64,000 bases of DNA from Bradyrhizobium xenonodulans (GTDB lineage Bacteria; Pseudomonadota; Alphaproteobacteria; Rhizobiales; Xanthobacteraceae), in assembly GCF_027594865.1 (NCBI RefSeq), contig NZ_CP089391.1:1-64000 (forward strand), in the 5' to 3' direction. A model generated the notes under the pieces. It ran no database searches. It had not been told where the DNA came from and worked only from the letters and a program-made list of their open reading frames with translations. A program made the translations under genes and the position numbers. Positions within the stretch are counted from its first letter, which is position 1. Every line of letters begins with the position of its first letter. Below, piece by piece: positions 28,542 through 37,310 of this stretch.

Positions 28542-30236
28542 TTGGCTGATAAAGCAGACAGCTACGTTTGCGGCATCTCGGACACGCCGCTGCTCGGCGA
28601 CACCATCGGCCGCAGCCTCGACCACGCGGTGAGGCGCTGGGGAAATCGCGAGGCGCTGGTCTCGCCCAGCCACGGCGTGCGGTGGACCTGGAGAGAATTC
28701 GCCGAGCGGGTCGACACGCTCGCCGCCGGCTTTCTCGCGCTCGGACTCGAACGCGGGGAGCGGATCGGCATCTGGTCGCTGAACCGGCCGGAATGGACGC
28801 TGACCCAGTTTGCCGCTGCCAAGGCCGGCCTGATCCTGGTGACGATCAATCCCGCCTACCGGCTCAGCGAACTGGAGTTCGCGCTGAAGAAAGTCGGCTG
28901 CGCGGCAATCGTGACGGCTACGGCGTTCAAGACCAGCAACTACATGGAAATGCTCGACACGCTGCTGCCGGAGCTGGCGGGCGCCAGGCCCGGACAGTTG
29001 CAGGCGGCGCGGCTGCCGGCCTTGCGGACGGTGATCCAGATCGGCGGCCCCGCAGCATCAGGCACGATCCCCTTCGAGGAGGTCGCCCGCATCGGCGGAG
29101 CCGGGCACCGCGAGCAGCTTGCCGCGCTCGGCGCGGCGCTTCAATTCGACGATCCCGTCAACATCCAATTCACCAGCGGCACCACGGGATCGCCGAAGGG
29201 CGTGACGCTGACGCACCACAACATCCTCAACAACGGCTATTTCACCGGTCGCGCCATGCGCCTGACCGAGCAGGACCGCATCTGCATCCCGGTACCGCTC
29301 TATCATTGCTTCGGCATGGTGATGGGCAACCTCGCTTCCGTCACGCTCGGCACCACAATGGTTTATCCCGGCGAGGGCTTCGATCCGCTCGCGACGCTGC
29401 GCGCGATCGAGCAGGAAAAATGCACCGCGCTGTACGGCGTGCCGACCATGTTCATCGCGGAGCTCGATCATCCTGAATTCGCAACGTTCGATCTGAAATC
29501 GCTGCGCACCGGCATCATGGCCGGCGCGCCCTGCCCGATCGAGGTGATGAAGCGCGTCAACACCGAGATGAACATGCGCGAAGTCACCATCGCCTACGGC
29601 ATGACCGAGACGAGCCCGGTGAGCTTCCAGAGCGCGACCGACGATCCGCTCGAGCGGCGCGTCTCCACCGTCGGGCGCATTCATCCGCATGTCGAGGTGA
29701 AGGTCGTCGATCTCGAAGGCCGGATCGTCAAGCGCGGTGAACGCGGCGAGCTCTGCACCCGTGGCTACAGCGTCATGCTGGGCTATTGGGAAGAGAAGGA
29801 AAAGACAGGGGACGTGCTCGACGCCAATGGCTGGATGCACACCGGCGATCTCGCCACCATCGACGACGAGGGTTATTGCAACATCGTCGGCCGCATCAAG
29901 GATCTGGTGATCCGCGGCGGCGAAAACCTTTATCCGCGCGAGATCGAGGAGTTCCTGTACCGTCACCCCAAAATCCAGGACGTTCAGATCTTTGGCGTTG
30001 CAGACGCCCGCTACGGCGAGGAGCTCTGCGCGTGGATTCGGGTGAGGCCGGGTGAGACGCTGACCGCCGAGGAGGTCCGCGCCTTCTGCGACGGCCAGAT
30101 CGCCCACAACAAGATCCCGCGCTATGTCGAGTTCGTCAACGAATTCCCGATGACCGTGACCGGCAAGATCCAGAAATTCGTGATGCGGGACGCAGTGGAG
30201 CAGCGGCTGGGGTTGAAGGCGGCGAAGACAGCGTGA
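28542..30236 (+). CDS. AMP-dependent acyl-CoA synthetase/ligase
   Basis: A 564-residue enzyme of the ANL superfamily that adenylates a carboxylate and transfers it to CoA. Motifs: the P-loop-like [17 protein letters not shown], the YGMTETSP (A5) motif, [22 protein letters not shown] (A7/A8 hinge), and the C-terminal Lys in [11 protein letters not shown] (A10). Length and layout suit medium/long-chain fatty acyl-CoA synthases of the FadD3/AcsM type. The start is TTG at 28542, giving MADKADSYV, with AAAGGA upstream. Chain length or an aromatic substrate cannot be told from the motifs. It follows the serine hydrolase gene, with a hairpin between. Confidence 0.92.
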   Translation: MADKADSYVCGISDTPLLGDTIGRSLDHAVRRWGNREALVSPSHGVRWTWREFAERVDTLAAGFLALGLERGERIGIWSLNRPEWTLTQFAAAKAGLILVTINPAYRLSELEFALKKVGCAAIVTATAFKTSNYMEMLDTLLPELAGARPGQLQAARLPALRTVIQIGGPAASGTIPFEEVARIGGAGHREQLAALGAALQFDDPVNIQFTSGTTGSPKGVTLTHHNILNNGYFTGRAMRLTEQDRICIPVPLYHCFGMVMGNLASVTLGTTMVYPGEGFDPLATLRAIEQEKCTALYGVPTMFIAELDHPEFATFDLKSLRTGIMAGAPCPIEVMKRVNTEMNMREVTIAYGMTETSPVSFQSATDDPLERRVSTVGRIHPHVEVKVVDLEGRIVKRGERGELCTRGYSVMLGYWEEKEKTGDVLDANGWMHTGDLATIDDEGYCNIVGRIKDLVIRGGENLYPREIEEFLYRHPKIQDVQIFGVADARYGEELCAWIRVRPGETLTAEEVRAFCDGQIAHNKIPRYVEFVNEFPMTVTGKIQKFVMRDAVEQRLGLKAAKTA

Positions 30237-30260
30237 GGTGCTTTGCGCTGCCGCCACAAA

Positions 30261-30368
30261 GACTGTCACCCCCCGCGAAGGCGGGGGATCCAGTACGCCG
30301 CGGCGTGTCAGTATTCCACTAAAGTCTCTGGAATATTGGGTCGCCCGGTCAAGCCGGGCGACGACGGC
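30261..30368 (-). repeat. Intergenic repeat, family B copy 3 (inverted)
   Basis: Read on the minus strand it shows the family B order: TCGCCCGGCTTGACCGGGCGA, a diverged centre (aatattccagagactttag), GCGTACTGGATCC and CCCCGCCTTCGCGGGG, ending in GACAGTC. It lies between the convergent acyl-CoA ligase and PfkB kinase genes. Confidence 0.82.
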
Positions 30369-30410
30369 GGAGCATGAGGAGCGCGCCGGCCTCACGCCAT
30401 CAGCGGGGCT

Positions 30411-31412
30411 CTAAACCGTCAGCCCGCGCTGCTGCGCCAGTTGCCTCAGCGACACCTGCGGGCGCGCGCCGATGTGCTGGATCACTTCGGCAGCCGCAAG
30501 CGCGCCGAGCTCGCCGCACTGCTTGTGGGCGAGGTTACGCGCCAGGCCATACAGGAAACCGGCAGCGAAGAGGTCGCCGGCGCCGGTCGTGTCAACGAGC
30601 TGCGTGATCGGAGACGCGGGAGCAGCGACGGCGTCGGTCGGTGTCACCACCACGCAGCCCTTCTCGCTGCGCGTGACGACGCCGAGCTTGACGTCGTTGC
30701 GTAGCTGCTTGAGCGCGGTGTCGAAGTCCGAGGTCGTGTAGAGCGAGTGCAGCTCGGCCTCGTTGGCGAATACGATGTCGACGGTGCCGCCCCGCATCAA
30801 GCCCAGAAACTCGTCGCGATAGCGGTCGACGCAGAAAGAATCCGACAGCGTCAGCGCCACCTTGCGCTTCGCTTCATGGGCGATGCCGGCGGCCTTGACG
30901 AAGGCGTCCTTGGCGTTCTTGGGATCCCAGAGATAACCCTCGAGATAGACGATACCGGCAGCGGCGATCTCGGCCGGATCGATATCGGCGGGCGACAGAT
31001 CCTGCGCCGCGCCGAGATAGGTATTCATGGTGCGCTCGCCGTCGCCGGTGACCAGGATGTAGGAGCAACCGGTGGCAGGGCCGTCCTTCGCGGCCGGCGT
31101 GTTGAAGGCGACGCCGGCGGCGCGGATGTCGTGAACGTAAAGCTTGCCGATCTGGTCGTCCTTGACCTTGCCGACATAGGCCGCGCGGGCACCCAGGCTG
31201 CCGATGCCGACGATGGTGTTGGCGGCCGAGCCGCCCGAGACCTCCGTCGCCGGGCCCATGTCCTTGTAGATGGCGGCGGCCCGCGCCTCGTCGATCAGGG
31301 ACATGCTGCCCTTGGTCATGGCATGTTTGGCCAGAAAGGCCTCGTCGGTCCGGACCAGCACGTCGAACAGCGCGTTACCGATGCCGAGAACGTCATATTT
31401 CACGTCAGCCAT
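30411..31412 (-). CDS. PfkB-family kinase, probable adenosine kinase
   Basis: A 333-residue ribokinase-fold sugar kinase. The PfkB signatures are present: GGSAANTIVGIGSLGARAAYVGKV near the N-terminus and the catalytic DTTGAGDLFAAGFLYG near the C-terminus (Asp as base). The N-terminus YDVLGIGNALFDVLVRTDE and the long lid are those of the rhizobial adenosine kinase group that phosphorylates adenosine to AMP in purine salvage. Substrate specificity within PfkB is difficult to read, so the family call is firm and the substrate less so. The gene converges with the acyl-CoA ligase and diverges from murJ across 124 bases that contain a 7-bp inverted repeat GCGGATT/AATCCGC. Confidence 0.88.
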   Translation of the reverse strand: MADVKYDVLGIGNALFDVLVRTDEAFLAKHAMTKGSMSLIDEARAAAIYKDMGPATEVSGGSAANTIVGIGSLGARAAYVGKVKDDQIGKLYVHDIRAAGVAFNTPAAKDGPATGCSYILVTGDGERTMNTYLGAAQDLSPADIDPAEIAAAGIVYLEGYLWDPKNAKDAFVKAAGIAHEAKRKVALTLSDSFCVDRYRDEFLGLMRGGTVDIVFANEAELHSLYTTSDFDTALKQLRNDVKLGVVTRSEKGCVVVTPTDAVAAPASPITQLVDTTGAGDLFAAGFLYGLARNLAHKQCGELGALAAAEVIQHIGARPQVSLRQLAQQRGLTV

Positions 31413-31536
31413 TCACCTTGATCCTGTTTGGCGGATTGCGATCCCTGCGGAAATCCGCTTCCTGTCGGCCTGAAATCTGGCTCGCGGCCTATCACGACCG
31501 GCCCTTCGCGGGCAAGCAACGGTATATGTACGCCTG

Positions 31537-33087
31537 ATGATCCGCTCCTTCCTGACCGTCTCGACGGGAACACTGGCCTCGCGGCTGCTGGGGTTTGCGC
31601 GCGATTCCCTGATCGCAGCCCTGCTCGGCACGGGCGCCGTGGCGGATGCTTTCCTGGCGGCGTTCCAGCTCGTCAACGTGGTGCGCCGGCTGCTCAGCGA
31701 GGGCGCGCTGAATGCGGCGCTGATCCCGGCCTGGCTGCGTGTCCGCGAGCGTGACGGCGCGGCGGCTGCGGCGGCGTTCGCCGGGCGCGTGCTCGGCACG
31801 GTCAGCGCGGCCCTGATCGCGATCTCGCTCGTGATTGCACTCCTGATGCCGCTGATCATCACGGTGATCGCGCCGGGATTTCTCGGCAGCGGCACGCTCG
31901 ATCTCGCCGTCCAGAACGCGCGGCTGATGCTGCCTTATCTCGCCTTCGCCGGACCCGTCACCGTGCTGATGGGGCTGCTCAACGCGCAAGGGCGGTTTGC
32001 GCTGACGGCATTCTCGCCGCTGCTGTTCAACATCGCGCTGATCGCTGCGATCGCGATGCTGCTTGTCTGGCACGCCGATGCAGCTTCCGCGGCGTGGATG
32101 CTGGCGGCGACCGTCGGCATCGCCGGGCTGCTGCAGCTCTTGATGCTGCTGTCGCAACGAAGTGCGCGCCTGGCGACACCGCTGCGTATCAGTTTCGACA
32201 AGGAGATGCGCGGCTTCTTCGCCAAGGCCATCCCCGGCATGATCGCAAGCTCGGGGCCGCAATGGCTGATGGTCGCCGGCGCAATCATCGCCTCGGCGAC
32301 GCCCTCCGCGGTGTCGTGGCTCTATTTCGCCAACCGCCTGATCGAGCTGCCGCTCGGCATCGTCGGCGTCGCCATGGGCACGGTGCTGGTGCCGGAGCTG
32401 ACGCGCGCGGTGGCGAGCGGCGACCGTGGCGCGGTTGCACACGCGGAATCGCGCGCGCTGGAGCTTGCGACCGGGCTGGCGCTGCCGGCCACGCTCGGCC
32501 TGATCGTGCTGGCCGACCCGATCGTGCGGCTGCTGTTCGAGCATGGCGCGTTCGGCGCGGACGACAGCACGGCGACCGCGCATGCGCTGATGTGGCTGGC
32601 GCTGGGCCTGCCGGCCCACGTGCTGATCAAGGCGCTGTCGCCGGCCTTCTATGCCCGCAGCGACACGATGACGCCGCTGCTGGCCACCACCAAAGGATTT
32701 GTGGTCGCTGTCGCGCTGGCGGTCCTGCTCGGCCATTTCTTCGGCGCGAGCGGGATCGCGGCGAGCATCGCAGCCGGCGCCTGGAGCAGCGCGCTGTCGC
32801 TGCTCCGGAAAGGCATGCGCGAATTCGGCTTCTCGGTCGATGCCGCTGCCCGCAGCCGGCTGCCGCGGATCGTGCTCGCAGCCGCCGCCATGGGCGCCCT
32901 GCTCTGGCTCACGACGGGGCTCTCGCCCGCCGAAGCGCATGGTCTCATCCGCGTCACCGTCCTTGGCATGCAGATCGCAGCCGGAATCGCCGTCTATGGC
33001 GCGCTCCTGCAGGTCCTCGGCGCAGCCTCGTGGCGCGAAGCGGTTCATTTGCTGAAGCGCCCGGCCCGGACCGAGTCCGGGGCGTGA
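31537..33087 (+). CDS. murJ: Lipid II flippase MurJ (MviN)
   Basis: MurJ moves lipid II across the inner membrane for peptidoglycan synthesis. The 516-residue protein has about fourteen hydrophobic helices and the family N-terminus FLTVSTGTLASRLLGFARDSLIAALLGTG, followed by ADAFLAAFQLVNVVRRLLSEGALNAALIP, whose charged residues line the flippase cavity. Length is typical. ATG at 31537. trpS follows after 87 bases on the same strand, the usual order in rhizobia, so cotranscription is likely. Confidence 0.96.
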   Translation: MIRSFLTVSTGTLASRLLGFARDSLIAALLGTGAVADAFLAAFQLVNVVRRLLSEGALNAALIPAWLRVRERDGAAAAAAFAGRVLGTVSAALIAISLVIALLMPLIITVIAPGFLGSGTLDLAVQNARLMLPYLAFAGPVTVLMGLLNAQGRFALTAFSPLLFNIALIAAIAMLLVWHADAASAAWMLAATVGIAGLLQLLMLLSQRSARLATPLRISFDKEMRGFFAKAIPGMIASSGPQWLMVAGAIIASATPSAVSWLYFANRLIELPLGIVGVAMGTVLVPELTRAVASGDRGAVAHAESRALELATGLALPATLGLIVLADPIVRLLFEHGAFGADDSTATAHALMWLALGLPAHVLIKALSPAFYARSDTMTPLLATTKGFVVAVALAVLLGHFFGASGIAASIAAGAWSSALSLLRKGMREFGFSVDAAARSRLPRIVLAAAAMGALLWLTTGLSPAEAHGLIRVTVLGMQIAAGIAVYGALLQVLGAASWREAVHLLKRPARTESGA

Positions 33088-33174
33088 TGCCATCGAATTA
33101 CCCTTGACGGGGCAGCGCCGCTGTTGGAAACGACGGCCGATGACCTTCAGGAAGGCTTGCCAGGAAGACTAACC

Positions 33175-34227
33175 ATGCCATTCGTTGAACGGGTTTTTTC
33201 GGGCGTCCAGCCGACGGGCAATCTGCACCTCGGCAATTATCTCGGCGCCATCGTCAACTTCGTGAAGATGCAGGAAACCCATAACTGCATCTATTGCGTC
33301 GTCGACATGCACGCGATCACGCAGGGCGTGGATGTCTGGGGCGGACCCGCCGAGCTCGCGCGCAACACCCGCGAGGTGACCGCCGCGTTCATCGCCGCCG
33401 GCATCAATCCGAACAAGCACATCGTGTTCAACCAGAGCCAGGTCTCGGGACACGCCGAGCTCGCCTGGATCTTCAACTGCGTCGCGCGCATGGGCTGGCT
33501 CGGCCGCATGACCCAGTTCAAGGAGAAGGCCGGCAAGGACCGCGAGAACGCCTCCGTCGGTCTGTTCGACTATCCCGTGCTGATGGCCGCCGACATCCTG
33601 CTCTACCGCGCCACCCACGTTCCGGTCGGCGAGGACCAGAAGCAGCATCTCGAGCTCTCGCGCGACATCGCGCAGAAGTTCAACAACGATTTCGGCGATT
33701 CCATTCGCAGCCAGGGCGCCAATGACGGCCTGTTCTTCCCGCTGCCGGAACCCTTTATCACGGGCCCGGCGACGCGCGTGATGAGCTTGCGCGACGGCAC
33801 CAAGAAGATGTCGAAGTCGGATGCCTCCGACAATTCGCGCATCAACCTGACTGACGATGCCGACACCATCGCGCAGAAGATCCGCAAGGCCAAGACCGAT
33901 CCGGAGCCGCTGCCGAGCGAAGAAAAGGGCCTGGAAGCGCGCCCCGAAGCCGACAATCTCGTCGGCATCTTTGCCGCGCTCTCCGGCCGATCGAAGGCCG
34001 AGGTGCTCAGCGAATTCGGCGGCGGCCAGTTCTCCAGCTTCAAGAATGCGCTGGCGGAGCTGTGCGTCACCAAGCTCGCGCCGATCGCCGGCGAGATGAA
34101 GCGTCTCGTCGCCGACCCCGGCCATATCGACGCGATCCTGAACGACGGCGCCGACCGCGCCCGCGCCATCGCCGACGAGACCATGAACCTCTCGAAGGAC
34201 ATCGTCGGCTTCATCCGCCGGCGCTGA
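33175..34227 (+). CDS. trpS: Tryptophanyl-tRNA synthetase
   Basis: Class I aminoacyl-tRNA synthetase that charges tRNA-Trp. The 350-residue product from the ATG at 33175 (AGGAAGAC upstream) has the HIGH-type motif in [10 protein letters not shown] and KMSKSD in [13 protein letters not shown], together with the [14 protein letters not shown] segment typical of TrpRS. An upstream in-frame ATG would add 17 residues with no family similarity. The gene is followed by a perfect GC hairpin at 34239-34260, which probably marks the end of a murJ-trpS unit. Confidence 0.97.
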   Translation: MPFVERVFSGVQPTGNLHLGNYLGAIVNFVKMQETHNCIYCVVDMHAITQGVDVWGGPAELARNTREVTAAFIAAGINPNKHIVFNQSQVSGHAELAWIFNCVARMGWLGRMTQFKEKAGKDRENASVGLFDYPVLMAADILLYRATHVPVGEDQKQHLELSRDIAQKFNNDFGDSIRSQGANDGLFFPLPEPFITGPATRVMSLRDGTKKMSKSDASDNSRINLTDDADTIAQKIRKAKTDPEPLPSEEKGLEARPEADNLVGIFAALSGRSKAEVLSEFGGGQFSSFKNALAELCVTKLAPIAGEMKRLVADPGHIDAILNDGADRARAIADETMNLSKDIVGFIRRR

Positions 34228-34238
34228 TCATCGCGTCT

Positions 34239-34260
34239 GGCCGGCGCCCTGGCGCCGGCC
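34239..34260 (+). terminator. GC-rich hairpin after trpS
   Basis: GGCCGGCGCC / GGCGCCGGCC, ten bases each, perfectly complementary with only two bases between, twelve bases after the trpS stop. Followed by actcccctctcc rather than T's, so termination would be weak or factor-assisted. Confidence 0.55.
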
Positions 34261-34325
34261 ACTCCCCTCTCCCCAACGTTGCGGGAGTGTGGCAGCATGC
34301 AGGTCGTGCACATTCCGGGACATGC

Positions 34326-34820
34326 ATGACCAGCAAGCGACTTTGCTTCGAGCCGGGTCACAAGCCCAAATGCCTCGTCATCGTCGATGACACCGCCGAA
34401 TGGGATCGCGCGGTCTATTATGCCAGCCGCTGGGCGATCCGCGCCGGCGGCGGCGTGGTGATGCTGCGCATCATCGAGCCCGAACAGCAGAGCCAGGAAT
34501 GGCTTGGTGTCGCCGACATCATGCGCGCCGAAGCGCAGGAAGCGGCGGAAGCAGCCCTCGACCGCGCCGCCGGCCGCGCCAACGGCATTGCCGCGATCAC
34601 GCCGGAGCGGGTGATCCGCGAGGGCGCGGCGATGGAACAGCTGCTCGCGGTGATCGACGAGGACCCTGACATCGCCATGCTGGTGCTCGCCGCCAATCCG
34701 GGCGCGGAAGGTCCGGGACCGCTGGTCAACCTGCTCGCGCATGCGCTGGGCACGTTCCCGGTGCCGGTGACGATCATCTCGGGCGCGCTGAGCGACGAAA
34801 GCGTGGATTCGCTGTCGTAG
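34326..34820 (+). CDS. Universal stress protein (UspA family)
   Basis: A 164-residue single-domain Usp protein starting at the ATG at 34326. The N-terminal PKCLVIVDDTAEWDRAVYYASRWAI is the Usp beta1-alpha1 region, and the C-terminal AMLVLAANPGAEGPGPLVNLLAHAL corresponds to the nucleotide-binding loop, although the usual G-x2-G-x9-G-S/T pattern is altered, so ATP binding is uncertain. Usp proteins rise under stress or growth arrest. It sits between trpS and nfuA in the usual rhizobial order. No FixK or sigma-factor site was seen in the 98 bases upstream. Confidence 0.88.
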   Translation: MTSKRLCFEPGHKPKCLVIVDDTAEWDRAVYYASRWAIRAGGGVVMLRIIEPEQQSQEWLGVADIMRAEAQEAAEAALDRAAGRANGIAAITPERVIREGAAMEQLLAVIDEDPDIAMLVLAANPGAEGPGPLVNLLAHALGTFPVPVTIISGALSDESVDSLS

Positions 34821-34838
34821 GGCTGCTGCTTCGTACCC

Positions 34839-34855
34839 TCCCCCTGGAGGGGGAG
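34839..34855 (+). repeat. Small CTCCCC hairpin
   Basis: Six-bp perfect hairpin CTCCCC / GGGGAG with a 5-nt loop, 18 bases after the stress-protein gene. Same loose class as 2959-2981 and 58408-58433. The rest of the 162-base gap to nfuA shows no other structure. Confidence 0.4.
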
Positions 34856-34982
34856 CACCACCCTAACTCACTGAAACCTATAACTGAATTTGCGTCTGCC
34901 CCTTGACCGTGCGTTCGCCGTCGCCATCTGCTAGTGGATAGCGCACGCGCCGGCCTTGAACCGGTGACGTCTGGAGAAAACC

Positions 34983-35552
34983 ATGTTCATTCAAACCGAA
35001 GCCACCCCCAATCCCGCCACGCTGAAGTTCATTCCCGGCCGCGTCGTGGTCGACGGCAGCCCGATGGAATTTGCGAGCCGCGAAGCGGCCACGCGCTCGC
35101 CGCTCGCCGAAAAACTGTTCGAGGTGCCCGGCGTCACCGGCGTGTTCTACGGATCGGACTTCATCACCGTGACCAAGGCGAACGGTGAGTGGCAGCAGCT
35201 CAAGCCCGCGATCCTCGGCGCCATCATGGAGCATTACATGTCCGGCGCGCCGCTGCTCGCCGACGGCGCGGCCACGAGCGATGCCGATCTCGACGACGAG
35301 GACGAGTTCTTCGACGAGGCCGATGCCGAGACCGTCGACATGATCAAGGATCTGATCGAGACCCGGGTGCGGCCGGCGGTCGCCAATGACGGCGGCGACA
35401 TCACCTTCCGCGGCTTCAAGGACGGCATCGTCTATCTCAACATGAAGGGCGCCTGCTCCGGCTGCCCGTCATCGACCGCGACGCTCCAGCACGGTATCCA
35501 GAACCTGCTCAAGCACTTCGTGCCCGACGTGGTCGAAGTCCGCCCGATGTGA
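34983..35552 (+). CDS. nfuA: Fe-S cluster scaffold/carrier protein of the NFU family
   Basis: A 189-residue protein with an N-terminal Nfu_N domain (MFIQTEATPNPATLKFIPGR) and a C-terminal NifU-like domain holding the cluster ligands Cys158-Ser-Gly-Cys161. NFU proteins receive [4Fe-4S] clusters from the SUF system and pass them to client enzymes. Here MiaB, another [4Fe-4S] protein, is encoded nearby and would be a plausible client. The middle linker is acidic (DLDDEDEFFDEADAE). The ATG at 34983 is clear. It is followed by a long hairpin before tsaB. Confidence 0.95.
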   Translation: MFIQTEATPNPATLKFIPGRVVVDGSPMEFASREAATRSPLAEKLFEVPGVTGVFYGSDFITVTKANGEWQQLKPAILGAIMEHYMSGAPLLADGAATSDADLDDEDEFFDEADAETVDMIKDLIETRVRPAVANDGGDITFRGFKDGIVYLNMKGACSGCPSSTATLQHGIQNLLKHFVPDVVEVRPM

Positions 35553-35559
35553 TCGGCAA

Positions 35560-35639
35560 GCGAATGGCGAGTAGCGAATGGCGGATGGAATTCCGATCGG
35601 CTAGAGTATTCGCCGTTCGCCACTCGCCATTCGCTTTTT
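35560..35639 (+). terminator. Long inverted repeat with T-tract between nfuA and tsaB
   Basis: Left arm 35560-35583 (GCGAATGGCGAGTAGCGAAT GGCG) and right arm 35611-35634 pair at 22 of 24 positions. The left arm is itself made of two near-copies of GCGAATGGCG. TTTTT at 35635-35639 follows immediately, which gives a strong rho-independent terminator shape. It ends one base before the tsaB ATG. Confidence 0.8.
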
Positions 35640-35640
35640 C

Positions 35641-36333
35641 ATGCTGATCCTTGCCATCGATACTGCCCTCGAGGCGTGCGCAGCCGCCGTTCTCGACACC
35701 GAAGCCGGCCAGCTCCTTGCGCAGGAGCAGCTTCTGATGAAGCGCGGCCACGCCGAAGCGCTGATGCCGATGATCGCACGCGTGATGCAATCGGCCGATC
35801 TCGCCTTCACCGCGCTCGACCGCATCGCCGTCACCGTCGGTCCCGGCAGCTTCACCGGCCTGCGCGTCGGCATCTCGGCGGCGCGCGGCCTTGCGCTTGC
35901 GGCCGGCAAGCCAGCGGTCGGCCTGACCACCTTGTCGGCCTATGCCGCCGCCATCGTGGGCCAGAGCAGATCGGCGCCCGTGATCTCCGCGATCGATGCG
36001 CGGCACGATCACGTCTATTTCCAGATCGTCGCCGGCGACGGCAGCCAGCTGGTGCGGCCGGGCATCGCTCCCATCGACGAGGCGATCGCGGCCTCGCAAT
36101 TCGGCGCGCCGCATCTGGTCGGCAACGCCGCAAAAATCCTCGCCGATCGCTGGCCGAAGGATGGGCCGCAACCCGTCGCGGTCGACGCGCAACCCGCGCC
36201 CGACATCGGCTGGGTCGCCTGGCTCGGCGCCGCGGCCAATCCCGACACCAATCCGGCGCGGCCGTTCTATCTGAAGGCGCCCGATGCCAAGCCGGCGCGA
36301 CTTCCGCCGCTCGCACAAGCCGCAACCTCATGA
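35641..36333 (+). CDS. tsaB: tRNA threonylcarbamoyladenosine biosynthesis protein TsaB
   Basis: TsaB partners TsaD and TsaE in forming t6A37 on ANN-decoding tRNAs. The 230-residue ASKHA-fold protein starts MLILAIDTALEACAAAVLD and has the family block VTVGPGSFTGLRVGISAARGLALA. It lacks the metal-binding His motif of TsaD, as expected of TsaB. The start codon follows directly after the T-tract of the 35560-35639 hairpin, leaving no Shine-Dalgarno sequence. Its stop overlaps the rimI start (36330-36333), so these two are coupled. The gene order tsaB-rimI-fur is normal in rhizobia. Confidence 0.95.
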   Translation: MLILAIDTALEACAAAVLDTEAGQLLAQEQLLMKRGHAEALMPMIARVMQSADLAFTALDRIAVTVGPGSFTGLRVGISAARGLALAAGKPAVGLTTLSAYAAAIVGQSRSAPVISAIDARHDHVYFQIVAGDGSQLVRPGIAPIDEAIAASQFGAPHLVGNAAKILADRWPKDGPQPVAVDAQPAPDIGWVAWLGAAANPDTNPARPFYLKAPDAKPARLPPLAQAATS

Positions 36334-36815
36334 TGCAATGGCTGTCGGAATGGTGGCGCGGCGGCACCGCCGTCGTCGAGCCTGCATCCGCGCGCGATGC
36401 CGCGCGGCTGGCGCAGCTTCACGGCGCCTCCTTCGCGCACGGCTGGGGCGAAGGCGAGTTCGAGAGCATGATGAGCGAGCGCAACACGCTCGTGCACCGG
36501 TTGCGGCTCGGCCGCAAGACCATCGGATTCGCGGTCTCGCGGATCGGCGCGGACGAAGCGGAAATCCTCTCCATCGCGGTCGACCAGAGCCAGCGCGGCC
36601 GCGGCCTTTCCCGCACGCTGCTGATGACGCATCTCGGCCACCTCGCCGGGCGCGGCGTGCGCACAATATTTCTCGAAGTCGAGGAAAACAACCAGCCGGC
36701 GCGGCGGCTCTACGACCGGGCCGGATTCATGGTGGTCGGGCGCCGCGAACGCTACTATAAGCAGCCCAACGGGGAACAATTGAACGCCCTTCTGATGCGG
36801 CGTGACTTGTCGTAA
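36330..36815 (+). CDS. rimI: Ribosomal protein S18-alanine N-acetyltransferase RimI (GNAT)
   Basis: A 161-residue GNAT acetyltransferase. The acetyl-CoA site appears as ILSIAVDQSQRGRGLSRTLL (the Q/R-x-x-G-x-G/A motif), followed by IFLEVEENNQPARRLYDRAGF and the C-terminal RYYKQPNGEQLNALLMRRDL pattern typical of RimI. The start at 36330 overlaps the tsaB stop. RimI acetylates the N-terminus of S18; some homologues have other targets, so the substrate is inferred from pairing with tsaB. The coding potential of the overlapping frames is only a by-product of high GC. Confidence 0.92.
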   Translation: MMQWLSEWWRGGTAVVEPASARDAARLAQLHGASFAHGWGEGEFESMMSERNTLVHRLRLGRKTIGFAVSRIGADEAEILSIAVDQSQRGRGLSRTLLMTHLGHLAGRGVRTIFLEVEENNQPARRLYDRAGFMVVGRRERYYKQPNGEQLNALLMRRDLS

Positions 36816-36853
36816 CATTGATGGCAGAAAGCGCCCCGTCAGGCAGACACATC

Positions 36854-37309
36854 ATGACCGCACTGAAACCTTCTTCCGCATCCAAGGCGTCCGGCATCGA
36901 GGCGCGCTGTGCCGCCACCGGCATGCGCATGACCGAGCAGCGCCGCGTCATCGCCCGCGTGCTGGCGGAATCGGTCGATCATCCCGACGTCGAGGAATTG
37001 TACCGGCGCTGCGTCGCCGTCGACGACAAGATCTCGATCTCGACCGTGTATCGCACCGTCAAGCTGTTCGAGGATGCCGGCATCATCGAGCGCCATGATT
37101 TCCGCGAAGGCCGCGCGCGCTACGAGACGATGCGCGACAGCCATCACGACCACCTCATCAATCTGCGCGACGGCAAGGTGATCGAGTTCACCTCCGAGGA
37201 GATCGAGAAGCTCCAGGCGGAGATCGCCCGCAAGCTCGGCTACAAGCTGGTCGACCATCGGCTGGAGCTCTATTGCGTCCCGCTCGACGACGACAAGCCG
37301 ACGTCTTAA
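36854..37309 (+). CDS. fur: Fur-family metal-responsive regulator (Fur/Mur type)
   Basis: A 151-residue Fur-family repressor. The DNA-binding helix region ISISTVYRTVKLFEDAGIIERHD and the HHDHL metal-binding block (His97-His100) are present. Where E. coli Fur has a structural CxxC after HHDHL, this protein has LRDG (104-107), as in rhizobial Fur/Mur proteins, several of which respond to manganese. An in-frame ATG at 36821 would add 11 residues; 36854 gives the family N-terminus. It sits between rimI and a HAD gene, the conserved rhizobial position. Iron or manganese response cannot be decided from the sequence. Confidence 0.92.
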   Translation: MTALKPSSASKASGIEARCAATGMRMTEQRRVIARVLAESVDHPDVEELYRRCVAVDDKISISTVYRTVKLFEDAGIIERHDFREGRARYETMRDSHHDHLINLRDGKVIEFTSEEIEKLQAEIARKLGYKLVDHRLELYCVPLDDDKPTS

Positions 37310-37310
37310 G

